Shown piece by piece: positions 22,054-31,403 of a stretch of DNA of 41,332 bases (its first letter is position 1; each line of letters begins with the position of its first letter). This DNA is from Flavobacterium selenitireducens (GTDB lineage Bacteria; Bacteroidota; Bacteroidia; Flavobacteriales; Flavobacteriaceae): assembly GCF_014748335.1 (NCBI RefSeq), contig NZ_JAAVIY010000015.1, positions 1-41,332 of the forward strand, given 5' to 3'. A program made the translations under genes and the position numbers. Below the pieces are notes generated by a model. The model saw only the letters and a program-made list of their open reading frames with translations, ran no database searches and was not told the DNA's origin.

Positions 22054-23331
22054 TTACTCGACGGTGAACCCGTCAGGGATCGTTGCATTTTTCTTGACGA
22101 CGATGATCCCGTCCTTAACCGTGTACAATTCGTGGTCGGAATCTTCGAGATGTTTTCCGCCATCGAGCCTTACATCATTCCCGATGCGGCAATTCTTGTC
22201 GATGATCGTATAATTGAGATAGCACCGTTCCCCTATTCCGATATTGATCATGTTGTGTTCCATGTTGGTATAGATCTCTTTGAGGTTTTGGTAATAATCG
22301 CTCCCCATGAGATACGAATTCCTGATTTCCGAATCGCGTCCGACACGCGTCCTGATGCCGATCACCGAATGTTCGATCGTGCAATGGTTGAGGATGCAGC
22401 CTTCCGCAATAACCGATTTGCTTATGCTCGAAGTTCCCGTAATCTTCGATGGCGGCAAAATGCGCGCGCGCGTAAAGATGCGGTTGTCGTTGTCGAAGAG
22501 GTTGAATTTCGGAATCTCATCGGTAAGTTCGAGATTCGCTTCGAAAAAGGAATCGATGTTTCCGATATCCGTCCAATAGCCTTCGTATTGAAAACTCCGT
22601 ATTTTGTGTTTCCCGACAGATTGCGGCATGATTTCCTTCCCGAAATCGGTAGTGGTATGATCGGACATGAGCTTGACAAGCAGATCGCGATTGAATACAT
22701 AAATTCCCATCGACGCCAGGTAGTGCTTGCCCTGCTGCTGCATTTCTTCGCTCACGGGCGATGTCCATTCGGGTAAAACATCCGCTTTCGGCTTTTCGGT
22801 AAAAGCAGTGATCCAATCGTCAGTGTCGGTTTTCAGGATTCCGAAACCGGGCGCATCTTTGGCGTTTACCGGAAGCGTCGCGATCGAGATTTCCGCACCG
22901 CTTTCCTCGTGCTTCGTGATCATTTCGTTGAAATCCATCTGATACAATTGATCGCCCGAAAGAATCAACGCATATTTGAAATCGTGGTTGAGGAAATATT
23001 GCATGCATTGGCGAACCGCATCGGCCGTGCCCTGAAACCAGGTGGCGTTATCAGGCGTCTGCTCGGCGGCGAGGATGTCGACGAACGATGTCGAAAACGT
23101 ACTGAAATGATAGGTATTCTTGATGTGTTTGTTCAGCGAAGCCGAATTGAACTGCGTCAGTACGAAGATTCTCTTGATGTCCGAGTTGATGCAATTCGAG
23201 ATCGGAATGTCTACGAGTCGGTATTTGCCCGCAATCGGAACCGCAGGCTTGGAACGGCTTTGGGTAAGCGGTGCGAGCCTCGAACCCTGTCCGCCGCCCA
23301 AAATTATGGCAAGTGTCTTACTGTTGTGCAT
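22054..23331 (-). CDS. glgC: Glucose-1-phosphate adenylyltransferase
   Basis: Product of 425 residues. It makes ADP-glucose from glucose-1-phosphate and ATP, the committed step of glycogen synthesis. The N-terminal nucleotidyl-transferase signature AIILGGGQGSRLAPLTQSRS is followed by KPAVPIAGKYRLVDIPISNC, then GTADAVRQC and a C-terminal left-handed beta-helix (SVIGIRTRVGRDSEIRNSYL). Length is typical. Starts 4 bp after the glgA stop on the same strand, so one operon. Activity in this family is usually controlled by allosteric sugar phosphates. Confidence 0.95.
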   Translation of the reverse strand: MHNSKTLAIILGGGQGSRLAPLTQSRSKPAVPIAGKYRLVDIPISNCINSDIKRIFVLTQFNSASLNKHIKNTYHFSTFSTSFVDILAAEQTPDNATWFQGTADAVRQCMQYFLNHDFKYALILSGDQLYQMDFNEMITKHEESGAEISIATLPVNAKDAPGFGILKTDTDDWITAFTEKPKADVLPEWTSPVSEEMQQQGKHYLASMGIYVFNRDLLVKLMSDHTTTDFGKEIMPQSVGKHKIRSFQYEGYWTDIGNIDSFFEANLELTDEIPKFNLFDNDNRIFTRARILPPSKITGTSSISKSVIAEGCILNHCTIEHSVIGIRTRVGRDSEIRNSYLMGSDYYQNLKEIYTNMEHNMINIGIGERCYLNYTIIDKNCRIGNDVRLDGGKHLEDSDHELYTVKDGIIVVKKNATIPDGFTVE

Positions 23332-23335
23332 AATG

Positions 23336-24751
23336 CTATTTCTTTAAATTGAGATACTCTTCCAGATATTGGGCCGCAACCGAGTTCCACGAATGGTCGA
23401 TCTGCATCCCTCCCCGGCGGATGGCGTCGAACGAAGCGTCGTCTGCGAACAGTTGCAAGGCCCGGTTGACAGACCACAGGACATCCTCTACGCTCGTCTG
23501 GTCGTGGCAAATCCCGAATCCGCCATCGCCCATATCGACAACCGTATCGCGAAGTCCGCCCGTCCTTCTCACGATGGGAACGGTCCCGTAACGCAGCGCG
23601 TACATTTGGTTGAGTCCACACGGTTCGACGCGCGAAGGCATCAGCAGGAAATCCGACCCGGCGTAAACCAGATGAGCGAGTTGTTCGTTATAACCGATGT
23701 AAACGTTGTAATATTCCCTGTGGAAATGCGAAAGCGCACGCAAGTGTTCCTCGACGGCGGAATCTCCCGATCCCAGGATGAAAAGGTTGGCCTTTCCCTT
23801 GAATTCGGTTAGTACGCGCCTGGCCACTTCGGGAAGCAACTCCGCTCCTTTTTCGTAAACCAGCCGGCCGATGAACGAAAAAACAGGCAGATTTTCGTCC
23901 AAACCAAACTCTTTGCAAAGCGCTTTTTTGTTGCTCGCCTTTCCGGACCTGACACGTTCGGCGTCATAATGCGAAGTCAGCATAGTATCCGTCGCGGGAT
24001 TCCAAAGCTCCGTATCGATGCCATTAAGGATTCCGACAGATTTGCCGCGTTCAAACCGAAGCAAATTCTCGAGCCCGTTCGCATGATGCGTCATTTCCTC
24101 GAGATACGAAGGCGAAACCGTCGAAAGTTTAGCAACACATTTTATGGCGGCCGCCAATGGATTGATGGCCCCGTTCCATTCGAGATAACCCGAGTTTACG
24201 GTGTCGAATTCCGGCAGATAGTGAACTTTTTCAAACGAGAATCCGCCTTGGTATTGAGCGTTGTGGATCGTAAGCATTGTGGGCGTCATCTTCAGATGCC
24301 CGAAGCCAAAACAGTGCTGCATCATAAAGGGGATCAAACCGGTGTGGTGATCGTGGCAATGCACGACGTCGGGATGAGCGCCGGTTTCGGTCAACCAATC
24401 GAGAAACGCGATCTGGAATGCGGTAAAACGCTCGGTATCGTCGTCATATCCGTAAATTTCGGGTCGGTCGAAAAGTTGTGGCATCCGTATCTGATAAAGC
24501 GCAAACCCAAGCGAATCGCCCGACTCTTTTACGACATCGTAGCGAAAACGGAGGTCGCCAAGCTTGATTTCGCCTGAAAATACTTCCTCAAACTCCCGTT
24601 CGCGCGTGAATTTCGTGTCGTATCCCGGAATCACGACCCTTGCCGAATGACCGAGCCTATTTAGGTATTTGGGCAAAGCACCGACGACATCGGCCAAACC
24701 GCCCACTTTTGCGGCCGGAAAGCATTCCGCACTAATGTGATAAATTTCCAT
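23336..24751 (-). CDS. glgA: Glycogen synthase (GT5)
   Basis: Product of 471 residues. It transfers glucose from ADP-glucose to growing glycogen chains in the cytoplasm. The ADP-glucose-binding KVGGLADVVGALPKYL lies at residues 16-31, with the C-terminal nucleotide-binding GYNEQLAHLVYAGSDFLLMP and SRVEPCGLNQMYALRYGTVP, where the EPCGL Glu is catalytic. The GT5 family fold is complete. First gene of the glgA-glgC operon; the promoter must lie in the gap to csaA, which is transcribed divergently, but I see no clear box. Confidence 0.95.
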   Translation of the reverse strand: MEIYHISAECFPAAKVGGLADVVGALPKYLNRLGHSARVVIPGYDTKFTREREFEEVFSGEIKLGDLRFRYDVVKESGDSLGFALYQIRMPQLFDRPEIYGYDDDTERFTAFQIAFLDWLTETGAHPDVVHCHDHHTGLIPFMMQHCFGFGHLKMTPTMLTIHNAQYQGGFSFEKVHYLPEFDTVNSGYLEWNGAINPLAAAIKCVAKLSTVSPSYLEEMTHHANGLENLLRFERGKSVGILNGIDTELWNPATDTMLTSHYDAERVRSGKASNKKALCKEFGLDENLPVFSFIGRLVYEKGAELLPEVARRVLTEFKGKANLFILGSGDSAVEEHLRALSHFHREYYNVYIGYNEQLAHLVYAGSDFLLMPSRVEPCGLNQMYALRYGTVPIVRRTGGLRDTVVDMGDGGFGICHDQTSVEDVLWSVNRALQLFADDASFDAIRRGGMQIDHSWNSVAAQYLEEYLNLKK

Positions 24752-24926
24752 TCAGAGAGGTTGAGCTGTTGAAATGATTTACTCTAAAGTTACACAAAAA
24801 GCGTCAAGAATATCGGTGTTTCAATTAAAGCATTTGTAAATTCCCAACCCATTTGCCAATAAGTATCGTTCGCTGTCGCCCGATTGGGATGATTTTGCGA
24901 TCTTGCACCGAATTTATCGGGAAATT

Positions 24927-25271
24927 ATGAGCGATATCAATTTGACATGGAGCGAATTTGAGCGCGTGGAAATGCGTGTAGGCACGATTTTACAGGCTGT
25001 CGAATTCCCCGAGGCGAGAAAGCCGGCTTATCAGCTGACGATAGACTTCGGCCATGAAATGGGGATTAGAAAGACGTCTGCCCAAATCACAAAACGCTAC
25101 GGAACCCAGGACTTGGTCGGTCGCCAAATCGTCGCCGTGGTCAATTTTCCGCGCAAACAGATCGGAAAGTTCATGAGCGAATGCCTGGTATTGGGATCGG
25201 TTGGCGCCGATAACGACATCGTTTTGCTAAGTCCGGATTTTAAAGTGGAAAACGGTTTGCGAATCGGGTAA
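24927..25271 (+). CDS. csaA: CsaA-like tRNA-binding protein
   Basis: About 114 residues from the ATG at 24927; the upstream ATG would add eight residues not usual for the family. A single OB-fold tRNA-binding domain: FERVEMRVGTILQAVEFPEA, then PAYQLTIDFG, then VGRQIVAVVNFPRKQIGKFM and the ECLVLGS loop, as in CsaA and the EMAP/MetRS C-terminal domains. CsaA dimers bind tRNA and have been linked to chaperone-like activity. Divergent from glgA; a terminator follows at 25294. Confidence 0.9.
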   Translation: MSDINLTWSEFERVEMRVGTILQAVEFPEARKPAYQLTIDFGHEMGIRKTSAQITKRYGTQDLVGRQIVAVVNFPRKQIGKFMSECLVLGSVGADNDIVLLSPDFKVENGLRIG

Positions 25272-25293
25272 ACGTGTTTAAGCCGAATAAAAA

Positions 25294-25316
25294 AATCCGA
25301 ACGCCAGGTCCGGATT
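25294..25316. terminator. Terminator between csaA and the DUF3276 gene
   Basis: AATCCG (25294-25299) and CGGATT (25311-25316) with an 11-nt loop, preceded by an A-run and followed by T-rich sequence. It can serve both convergent genes; the stem is short. Confidence 0.6.
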
Positions 25317-25336
25317 CACTATTTTATTTTCGTCTA

Positions 25337-25711
25337 TTAAATGTCGTCAAAATCGACATCGGTAAAGCTGGCTGCTTTCGCCGTTTCCTCCAGTCGATCG
25401 ACGCTATATTCGCGTTTGAAATCTTTTTGATGGCGTTCCGAAATGACTTCTTCCCCTTTTTGCGACAAGACATAATTCGTCATGTCGTTGAGAATCTCGT
25501 TGAAGGCGGCAAAATCTTCTTTGTAAAGGTAAATCTTGTGTTTTTTGAAGTGGAATGACCCGTCGTCCTCCGTAAATTTCTTGCTCTCGGTAATCGTGAT
25601 ATAGTAATCTTCGGCCCGTGTGGCTCTAACATCAAAGAAATACGTTCTTCTGCCGGCGCGGAGCACTTTCGAAAAGATTTCCTCCTTCTCCATCAAATCA
25701 TGTTCTCTCAT
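25337..25711 (-). CDS. DUF3276/PUR-family nucleic-acid-binding protein
   Basis: Product of 124 residues, family length. EEIFSKVLRAGRRTYFFDVR followed by DYYITITESKK and KHKIYLYKEDFAAFNEILND is the single PUR repeat found in Bacteroidetes and spirochaetes, which binds single-stranded DNA and RNA. The acidic C-terminal tail (FTDVDFDDI) is typical. A second ATG six codons in could also be used. It lies downstream of the ABC exporter on the same strand, 68 bp away, and may be separately transcribed. Its cellular role is not established from the sequence. Confidence 0.9.
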   Translation of the reverse strand: MREHDLMEKEEIFSKVLRAGRRTYFFDVRATRAEDYYITITESKKFTEDDGSFHFKKHKIYLYKEDFAAFNEILNDMTNYVLSQKGEEVISERHQKDFKREYSVDRLEETAKAASFTDVDFDDI

Positions 25712-25779
25712 AACGTCTCGATTGGTTGTTAAGTTTTTTACCTCTCAAAAATGTAAAAAAAACGTTATTTTACCAAATA

Positions 25780-27546
25780 TTAGGTCAATTCTTTTTCCGA
25801 AAGTTGCTTCAGGTAGAGTTCCCGGTAATAACCGTCGGCATTTAGCAATTGATTGTGAGTGCCTTGCTGGATGATTTTTCCTTTGTCGAGAATCAGGATG
25901 CGATCGGCGTTTTTCGCGGACGACACGCGGTGGCTCACGATAATCGTGGTCTTATCTTTACAGAATTCGAGCAGGTTGTTGAGTATTGTTTCCTCGGTTT
26001 CGGTATCGACAGCCGAAAGGCAATCGTCGAGCAATAGGATTTCGGGATCTTTGATCGCCGCCCTGGCAATCGAGACGCGTTGTTTTTGTCCGCCGGAAAG
26101 CGTGATGCCTCTTTCACCCAAAACGGTTTCGTACTGGAGGTTGAAAGCGGCGATGTTGTCGTGTACCGACGCCAGTTTTGCCGATGCGATCACTTGTTCC
26201 TCGGTAGCATCTTCGTTTCCGAAACGAATGTTGTTTTTGATGGAATCCGAAAACAGGAAAGCATCCTGTGGCACATTCCCGATACTGGTGCGCAAATTCT
26301 CGAGATTCAGGTTGCGGATGGGTGTGCCGTCGATTCGTATTTCGCCGGATGTGGCGTCGTAAAGCCGGCTGATCAGCGAAAGAACCGTCGATTTGCCCGA
26401 TCCCGTTTTGCCTAAAATGGCAAGCGTCTGGCCTTTTTCGACTTGGAACGACACACCGTCGAGCGCGACTATTCCCGTGTCTTCATAAGTGAATCGAACA
26501 TCGCGGAACTCGATGCTTCCGCCGATTTCGGTAACCGTTTCATTTTCATTGCGGACTTCCGGTTCGATCTTGAGAAACTCGTTGATGCGTTTTTGAGACG
26601 CTTCGGCCTCCTGGACCATAGAGGAAACCCATCCTAGCGATGCCACCGGCCAGGTCAACCGGTTGACGTACAAAATAAATTGTGCGATCACACCTAAACT
26701 GGCGATGTGCGCGTCCCCATTGATATACATCATGCCACCGACATAAATGACGACGAGGTTACTGACGCCAATAAGGGCGATCATCAACGGACCGAAAAGC
26801 GACTGCACTTTGGCAAGCTTCATGCTTTTGGCCTTGCTTTCATTGGCCAGCAAACGCATTTCTTCCTCTTGTTTGGCTTCGAGCGAATAAGCCTTCACGA
26901 CCCGTATGCCGGAAAACACCTCCTGCGAAAAACTGGACACTTTCGATAGATACTGCTGAAACGCGGTGCTGCGCCTATTGATCTGGACGCTGAGTTTGTA
27001 GATGACCCAGGAAAGCAGCGGCAACGGAAGTATCGTATAAAATGTCAGCAAAGGCGAAATGCTTATCATATAAGCAATAACGACTACGAATGTGATGATC
27101 GTCGTAAGCGAATACATCACCGCCGGACCGACGTACATTCGCGTTTTCCCAACGTCTTCGCTGATGCGGTTCATGAGATCGCCCGTGCGGTTGGCCTTGT
27201 AGAAACTTTGCGACAACCGGGCGTACTGAGCGAAAACTTCGTTCTTAAGATCGAACTCGACATGACGCGACATTACGATGAGCGTCTGTCTTGTGATAAA
27301 GGTGAGAAACCCGGAAAATATCGTGGTAAGCACGATCCAGGCCATGTTCCAAAGGAGTTCCCGTTTCAGGATCGATGGATCGGTTTGTTTCCCATTTACA
27401 TAATCCTCAACTACTTGAAACGAATCCCGCACGAGCTCAGGTGTGTACAATGACAAAATCTGGGCGCCGATCGTGATCAGGATGCCCAACAAAAAGTGGT
27501 ATTTGTACTTTACGAAATATTTATTTAAATATTGTAATTCTTTCAT
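25780..27546 (-). CDS. ABC exporter, fused permease and ATPase (MsbA/multidrug type)
   Basis: Product of 588 residues, a half-transporter that acts as a dimer in the inner membrane. The N-terminal about 320 residues have six membrane helices (from FLLGILITIGAQILSLY onwards). The ATPase domain shows Walker A LAILGKTGSGKST, Q-loop GNVPQDAFLFSDS, signature ITLSGGQKQRVSIARA, Walker B PEILLLDDCLSAVD and switch His IIVSHR. It exports lipid or hydrophobic compounds; the substrate cannot be read from sequence. Transcribed away from the leucine dehydrogenase gene. Confidence 0.93.
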   Translation of the reverse strand: MKELQYLNKYFVKYKYHFLLGILITIGAQILSLYTPELVRDSFQVVEDYVNGKQTDPSILKRELLWNMAWIVLTTIFSGFLTFITRQTLIVMSRHVEFDLKNEVFAQYARLSQSFYKANRTGDLMNRISEDVGKTRMYVGPAVMYSLTTIITFVVVIAYMISISPLLTFYTILPLPLLSWVIYKLSVQINRRSTAFQQYLSKVSSFSQEVFSGIRVVKAYSLEAKQEEEMRLLANESKAKSMKLAKVQSLFGPLMIALIGVSNLVVIYVGGMMYINGDAHIASLGVIAQFILYVNRLTWPVASLGWVSSMVQEAEASQKRINEFLKIEPEVRNENETVTEIGGSIEFRDVRFTYEDTGIVALDGVSFQVEKGQTLAILGKTGSGKSTVLSLISRLYDATSGEIRIDGTPIRNLNLENLRTSIGNVPQDAFLFSDSIKNNIRFGNEDATEEQVIASAKLASVHDNIAAFNLQYETVLGERGITLSGGQKQRVSIARAAIKDPEILLLDDCLSAVDTETEETILNNLLEFCKDKTTIIVSHRVSSAKNADRILILDKGKIIQQGTHNQLLNADGYYRELYLKQLSEKELT

Positions 27547-27693
27547 TTGCGGAAGTCATATTCGGACGGTTTAACATATTTATCTGTTAAAACACAAAGA
27601 ATCGTCAAATTTTTTAAAATGATCTGTTTGGAAAGTTTTACTAACAATTCCATAATTTAAATCGAATTCAGTGCCGTTTCTTAATTTAATCCT

Positions 27694-27701
27694 TAGTTTT
27701 G
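27694..27701 (+). promoter_or_regulatory. -7 box before leucine dehydrogenase
   Basis: TAGTTTTG matches TAnnTTTG and lies about 40 bp before the ATG. No good -33 TTTG is found at 19-20 bp, so the call is tentative. Confidence 0.45.
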
Positions 27702-27742
27702 CGTAAGCTTTTTAAGAAAGCCACAAAATTAAATCTTGAAAT

Positions 27743-28846
27743 ATGATAACTGAATTCACTACCGCAAAAGACCTGCACAAGATTGATCCGGTATTCGGTC
27801 AAGCTTCATTCGACAACCACGAGCAGATTGTTTTTTGCCACGACAAAGATACCGGTTTGAAAGCAATTATCGGTGTCCATAACACAGTTTTAGGACCTGC
27901 TTTGGGTGGAACGCGTATGTGGAAATACGAAAACGAATGGGAAGCCCTGAACGACGTTTTGCGCCTTTCCCGCGGCATGACCTACAAGTCTGCGATTTCA
28001 GGATTGAATCTCGGAGGCGGTAAAGCGGTTATCATCGGAGACGCCAAGACAGACAAGACGCCGGAATTGATCCAATCTTTCGGGCGTTACATCCACTCGT
28101 TGAGCGGTAAATACATCACAGCCGAAGACGTGGGCACGACCACTCCGGATATGGACCTAATCCGTGAAATAACGCCCTACGTCACCGGAATTTCAGAATC
28201 CAAAGGTGGCTCAGGAAATCCTTCACCCGTTACCGCTTATGGCGTCTACATGGGAATGAAAGCGGCTGCAAAATACAAGTTCGGAAGCGACGACCTTGCC
28301 AGAAAGCGCGTTTTGGTTCAAGGAACCGGCCACGTTGGCGAAACGTTGGTGAAGCATCTTTCGGAAGAAGGCGCCATCATCACGATTTCGGACATCAGCC
28401 AAAGCAGAATGGAAGAGGTCGCAAAGAAATACGGAGCGACGATTTACGAAGGAGACGACCTTTACACCGCTGACGTCGACATCTACGCACCTTGCGCGCT
28501 TGGAGCGACGATCAATGACGATACGATTTACAGAATCCAGGCGAAAGTCATTGCCGGAGCTGCTAATAATCAGTTGGCCAACGAGCAGATCCATGGCGGA
28601 ATCCTTCGTGATAGAGGAATTGCGTATGCGCCTGACTTCCTGATCAACGCCGGCGGAATCATCAATGTATATGGTGAAATCGTGAATTACGGCAAAGAAG
28701 AGGCGTTGAAGAGAACAGAGAACATCTACAACACCACGCTCGAGATTTTCGACCTCGCCGATTCAAAAAACCTTACGACGACGCAAGCTGCGATGGCCAT
28801 TGCCGAAAAGCGCATTGACGATCGCAAAAAAGAGAATCAGAAATAA
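27743..28846 (+). CDS. Leucine/Glu/Phe/Val-type dehydrogenase
   Basis: Product of 367 residues, typical of leucine dehydrogenase. It converts branched-chain amino acids to 2-oxo acids with NAD+ and back. TVLGPALGGTRMWKY is followed by SRGMTYKSAISGLNLGGGKA, with the catalytic Lys in MTYKSA and the substrate-binding GGGKA. The C-terminal Rossmann domain holds VLVQGTGHVGETLVKHL and APCALGATIND, then AGAANNQL. Close relatives are near-universal in Flavobacteriaceae. A terminator hairpin follows and the gene is monocistronic. Confidence 0.93.
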   Translation: MITEFTTAKDLHKIDPVFGQASFDNHEQIVFCHDKDTGLKAIIGVHNTVLGPALGGTRMWKYENEWEALNDVLRLSRGMTYKSAISGLNLGGGKAVIIGDAKTDKTPELIQSFGRYIHSLSGKYITAEDVGTTTPDMDLIREITPYVTGISESKGGSGNPSPVTAYGVYMGMKAAAKYKFGSDDLARKRVLVQGTGHVGETLVKHLSEEGAIITISDISQSRMEEVAKKYGATIYEGDDLYTADVDIYAPCALGATINDDTIYRIQAKVIAGAANNQLANEQIHGGILRDRGIAYAPDFLINAGGIINVYGEIVNYGKEEALKRTENIYNTTLEIFDLADSKNLTTTQAAMAIAEKRIDDRKKENQK

Positions 28847-28876
28847 GATTCTCTCCTGAAATAGTATTATTTTTGC

Positions 28877-28908
28877 GGAGCGGAAACGGCAATGTTTCCG
28901 CTCCTTTT
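28877..28908 (+). terminator. Terminator after leucine dehydrogenase
   Basis: GGAGCGGAAAC, loop GGCAAT, GTTTCCGCTCC then TTTT: an 11-bp perfect stem. A TATTTTTG box at 28868-28875 just before it could be a -7 box for nusB, in which case the hairpin would lie in the nusB leader. Confidence 0.85.
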
Positions 28909-28929
28909 AATTTGTAAAGTTCTTATCAG

Positions 28930-29868
28930 GTGTTAAACAGAAGACATATCCGGATAAAGGTGATGCAGGCGATCTACGCGATGCACCAGAATGGTTCCGA
29001 CAATTTGGAAAAACAGGAGAAATTCCTCATCCACAGCATCGACAGCATGTTCGATCTCTATTTGATCATGCTTTCGGCTCTGATCGAAATCCGAAAAAGT
29101 GAAGAGAATTATCTCGAGAAATCGAGCAAAAAACACCTGAGCACGCAGGAAGAACGCAATCCGAACCTCAAGTTTGTCAAAAATGCCATTCTTATGGCGC
29201 TTGACGAAAGCAACTCGCTCAGCATCGCCCTTGAAACGCGCAAAATAAACAACTGGTCGCTCAACGACGACTATATCCTGCTGTTGCTGAAGGACGTCAA
29301 GGCCAGTGAAATCTACACCAATTACATGTCGAACCGGGAAAATAACTTTGCCGAAGACAGACAATTCGTGCTTGATATTTTTACCGAAGTCATCGTCCCG
29401 AACGAAAAACTCTACGACTACCTCGAAGATTATAAACTGACTTGGGTAGACGACATTCCGCTGGTAAATACGCAGCTCCAAAAAGAATTGCGGGCGATTG
29501 AGAAAGGCCAGGAATTCCGCGTATCAAAATTGTATAAAGATGAAGAGGACAAAGAGTTCGTCACGCATCTTTTCAGGCGGACGATTCTTAACGAGGCCGA
29601 TCTTGCCAAGGAATTTGTAGACAAGACGCCAAATTGGGATTCCGAGCGAATAGCCGAGATCGATACGATCATCCTGAAAATGGCGATTTGTGAGTTCCTT
29701 AAGTTCCCGTCGATCCCAATCAAGGTGACAATCAACGAATACCTCGAAATCGCCAAAGAATATTCGACACCAAAAAGCAGTATTTTCCTAAACGGCATCC
29801 TGGACAATCTCGTCAAGGAATTCCAGGCCGCCGATAAACTAAAAAAAGCGGGCCGCGGCTTGCTTTAA
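28930..29868 (+). CDS. nusB: Transcription antitermination factor NusB, long Bacteroidetes form
   Basis: Product of 312 residues with GTG start: MLNRRHIRIKVMQAIYAMHQ is the conserved NusB opening and no ATG precedes it. The N-terminal about 180 residues are an extension usual in Bacteroidetes; the C-terminal half (from about 200) has the NusB helices, e.g. FRRTILNEADLAKEFVDKTP, IDTIILKMAICEFLKFPSIP and VTINEYLEIAKEYSTPKSS. NusB with NusE binds boxA RNA and supports rRNA transcription. Followed by DUF1573 and yajC at close spacing, so one operon. Confidence 0.92.
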   Translation: MLNRRHIRIKVMQAIYAMHQNGSDNLEKQEKFLIHSIDSMFDLYLIMLSALIEIRKSEENYLEKSSKKHLSTQEERNPNLKFVKNAILMALDESNSLSIALETRKINNWSLNDDYILLLLKDVKASEIYTNYMSNRENNFAEDRQFVLDIFTEVIVPNEKLYDYLEDYKLTWVDDIPLVNTQLQKELRAIEKGQEFRVSKLYKDEEDKEFVTHLFRRTILNEADLAKEFVDKTPNWDSERIAEIDTIILKMAICEFLKFPSIPIKVTINEYLEIAKEYSTPKSSIFLNGILDNLVKEFQAADKLKKAGRGLL

Positions 29869-29879
29869 ACCCAAACAAC

Positions 29880-30395
29880 ATGAAAAAAATCGCATTTGCA
29901 TTTGCGCTTTGCTCCGCAATGGCCGTCGTCTCATGCAAGGACGACGCAGCTTCGAAAATCGACCCGAACGCTCAGGATGTCCCTGTTTCGACAGCCACGC
30001 CAAATCCCGAAGCCAATATCGGCGGACCGGATTTGTCGAAAACAAAACGTGTCCCACCTGCAGACGGGAAATATCCGGCACTAACTTTTGAGGAATTGGA
30101 ACACGATTTCGGAAAAATAGTAACGGGCGACAAAGTGACCCACGTCTTCAAATTCAAAAACACGGGTGAAGCGGACCTCATCATTTCCAAGGCATACGGA
30201 ACTTGCGGATGCACCGTTCCCGAATACCCGAAGGAACCGCTGAAACCGGGAGCGTCGGGCGAAATCAAGGTTTCGTTCAACTCGTCCGGAAAACATGGCA
30301 ACCAAAGCAAGTCCGTAATTCTTGAAACCAATACCGAAAAAGGCGAGGAAAAACTCAAGATACACGCTTCCATCGTAGAAAATAAAACCAGCTAA
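29880..30395 (+). CDS. DUF1573 lipoprotein
   Basis: Product of 171 residues. Signal with AVVSCKDD (lipobox Cys). After a linker, the DUF1573 domain from about residue 65: LTFEELEHDFGKIVTGDKVT, HVFKFKNTGEADLIISKAYG, then TCGCTVPEYPKEPLKPG, and GEIKVSFNSSGKHGNQSKSV. It is an Ig-like beta-sandwich with a conserved Cys pair (TCGCT). An envelope protein of unknown role. It starts 11 bp after nusB and ends one base before yajC, so it belongs to that operon. Confidence 0.92.
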   Translation: MKKIAFAFALCSAMAVVSCKDDAASKIDPNAQDVPVSTATPNPEANIGGPDLSKTKRVPPADGKYPALTFEELEHDFGKIVTGDKVTHVFKFKNTGEADLIISKAYGTCGCTVPEYPKEPLKPGASGEIKVSFNSSGKHGNQSKSVILETNTEKGEEKLKIHASIVENKTS

Positions 30396-30396
30396 T

Positions 30397-30681
30397 ATGT
30401 CCTATCAACAGTTAATTCCTTTTGCGTTGATGTTCGTGGTAATCTATCTGTTTATGATATTACCTCAACAAAGACGAATGAAAAAAGAAAAAGAGTTTGA
30501 AAGCTCGCTCAAAGTCGGCGACAAAGTCATCACCAAAAGCGGCATTCACGGGCGCGTAAGTGAATTGTCCGAAAAGACGGTCATCATCGAGACGTTGGCC
30601 GGCAAGATCAAATTCGAGCGATCGGCAATTTCAATGGAGATGAGTGCCGCCCAAAACAAAATTGTAGAGGAAAAGAAATGA
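30397..30681 (+). CDS. yajC: Preprotein translocase subunit YajC
   Basis: Product of 94 residues. One membrane helix near the N-terminus (PFALMFVVIYLFMILPQQR) followed by the conserved KKEKEFESSLKVGDKVITKS and GIHGRVSELSEKTVIIET. YajC is the small accessory protein of the SecDF-YajC complex that assists Sec export. Last gene of the nusB operon; a terminator follows directly. Confidence 0.95.
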   Translation: MSYQQLIPFALMFVVIYLFMILPQQRRMKKEKEFESSLKVGDKVITKSGIHGRVSELSEKTVIIETLAGKIKFERSAISMEMSAAQNKIVEEKK

Positions 30682-30701
30682 TCCTTTGCACAAGTTGAAC
30701 G

Positions 30702-30728
30702 AACCGCGAAACATTATCGCGGTTTTTT
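30702..30728. terminator. Terminator between yajC and the YdeI-like gene
   Basis: AACCGCGA, loop ACATTAT, TCGCGGTT, then a T-run. It touches the end of the reverse gene at 30728, so it can serve both. Confidence 0.9.
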
Positions 30729-31312
30729 TATGGCCGATATTTATCATTCAATCCTTTCGCATCTTTTATCATCGGGATGATTTTTTCCATGCGCGACAGT
30801 TTGGTTCTGTCTTGTTTGGCGCTGTCAATATACTCCAAATATTCGCGCTGCCTGAACGGCGTAAACGCTTCGAATGCGGATTTTAGCTCGCTGTCCTGTT
30901 CAAGAAAAGACGCAAAGAATGGCGAAATTACCGTTTGTTTTTTCTCAGGTTTTATCGAAAGTCCGGCTTTTTCGTTTGCGATCGCCTCTTCTATATAAGA
31001 CAAGATTAGCGCTTGATTCGAGTCGATCTCCTGTTTGGAAGCGAAACGCCACTGTCGCAATCCTTTCGTGACACCTTCGTTGGCGTTGACGAGTTTTGCC
31101 GCTTCGTCTTTCAAAAACACGCCATTCCAAAACCAAAGGGCCACGTAAGATTTGAATCCGCCGACGCCGATGACGCTTTTCTTTCCGATCGTGTAAACCG
31201 GGCCGCCCCATTTGGTCATTTCCTGTAATTCCGTCTTGGCGATGATGGCTTTCAACGCCTCCAATTCTTCAGGCCATTGACCGGATTTGTCCCAAGGACT
31301 TTTTTCTTTCAT
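30728..31312 (-). CDS. YdeI/OmpD-associated family protein with DUF1801 domain
   Basis: About 194 residues from MKEKSPWDKSGQWPEELEAL; upstream ATGs (31318, 31360) add residues unlike the family. The N-terminal DUF1801 fold shows KTELQEMTKWGGPVYTIGKK and FKSYVALWFWNGVFLKD. The C-terminal OmdA-type part shows AFEAFTPFRQREYLEYIDSA and the KPEKKQTVISPFF linker. Members are small cytoplasmic proteins; bacteriocin resistance has been suggested for some, with no defined activity. Divergent arrangement with nothing obvious upstream; the pepT terminator lies just beyond its start. Confidence 0.88.
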   Translation of the reverse strand: MKEKSPWDKSGQWPEELEALKAIIAKTELQEMTKWGGPVYTIGKKSVIGVGGFKSYVALWFWNGVFLKDEAAKLVNANEGVTKGLRQWRFASKQEIDSNQALILSYIEEAIANEKAGLSIKPEKKQTVISPFFASFLEQDSELKSAFEAFTPFRQREYLEYIDSAKQDRTKLSRMEKIIPMIKDAKGLNDKYRP

Positions 31313-31354
31313 TCCCATATCGAGCGGTTTAACAGGGCAAAATACTAAACAAAA

Positions 31355-31378
31355 AAGCACCGGACGACTCCGATGCTT
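31355..31378 (-). terminator. Terminator of pepT
   Basis: AAGCACCGGA (31355-31364) and TCCGATGCTT (31369-31378) with one mismatch and a 4-nt loop, followed on the reverse strand by a T-run. Confidence 0.8.
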
Positions 31379-31403
31379 GATTTTTTTTACGCCGTTGCCA
31401 AAA

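Noticed and set aside
21751..22776. Forward ORF of 341 residues over the cytochrome and glgC
   Set aside because: It runs through a strong terminator and antisense to glgC; a shadow frame of GC-rich coding DNA.
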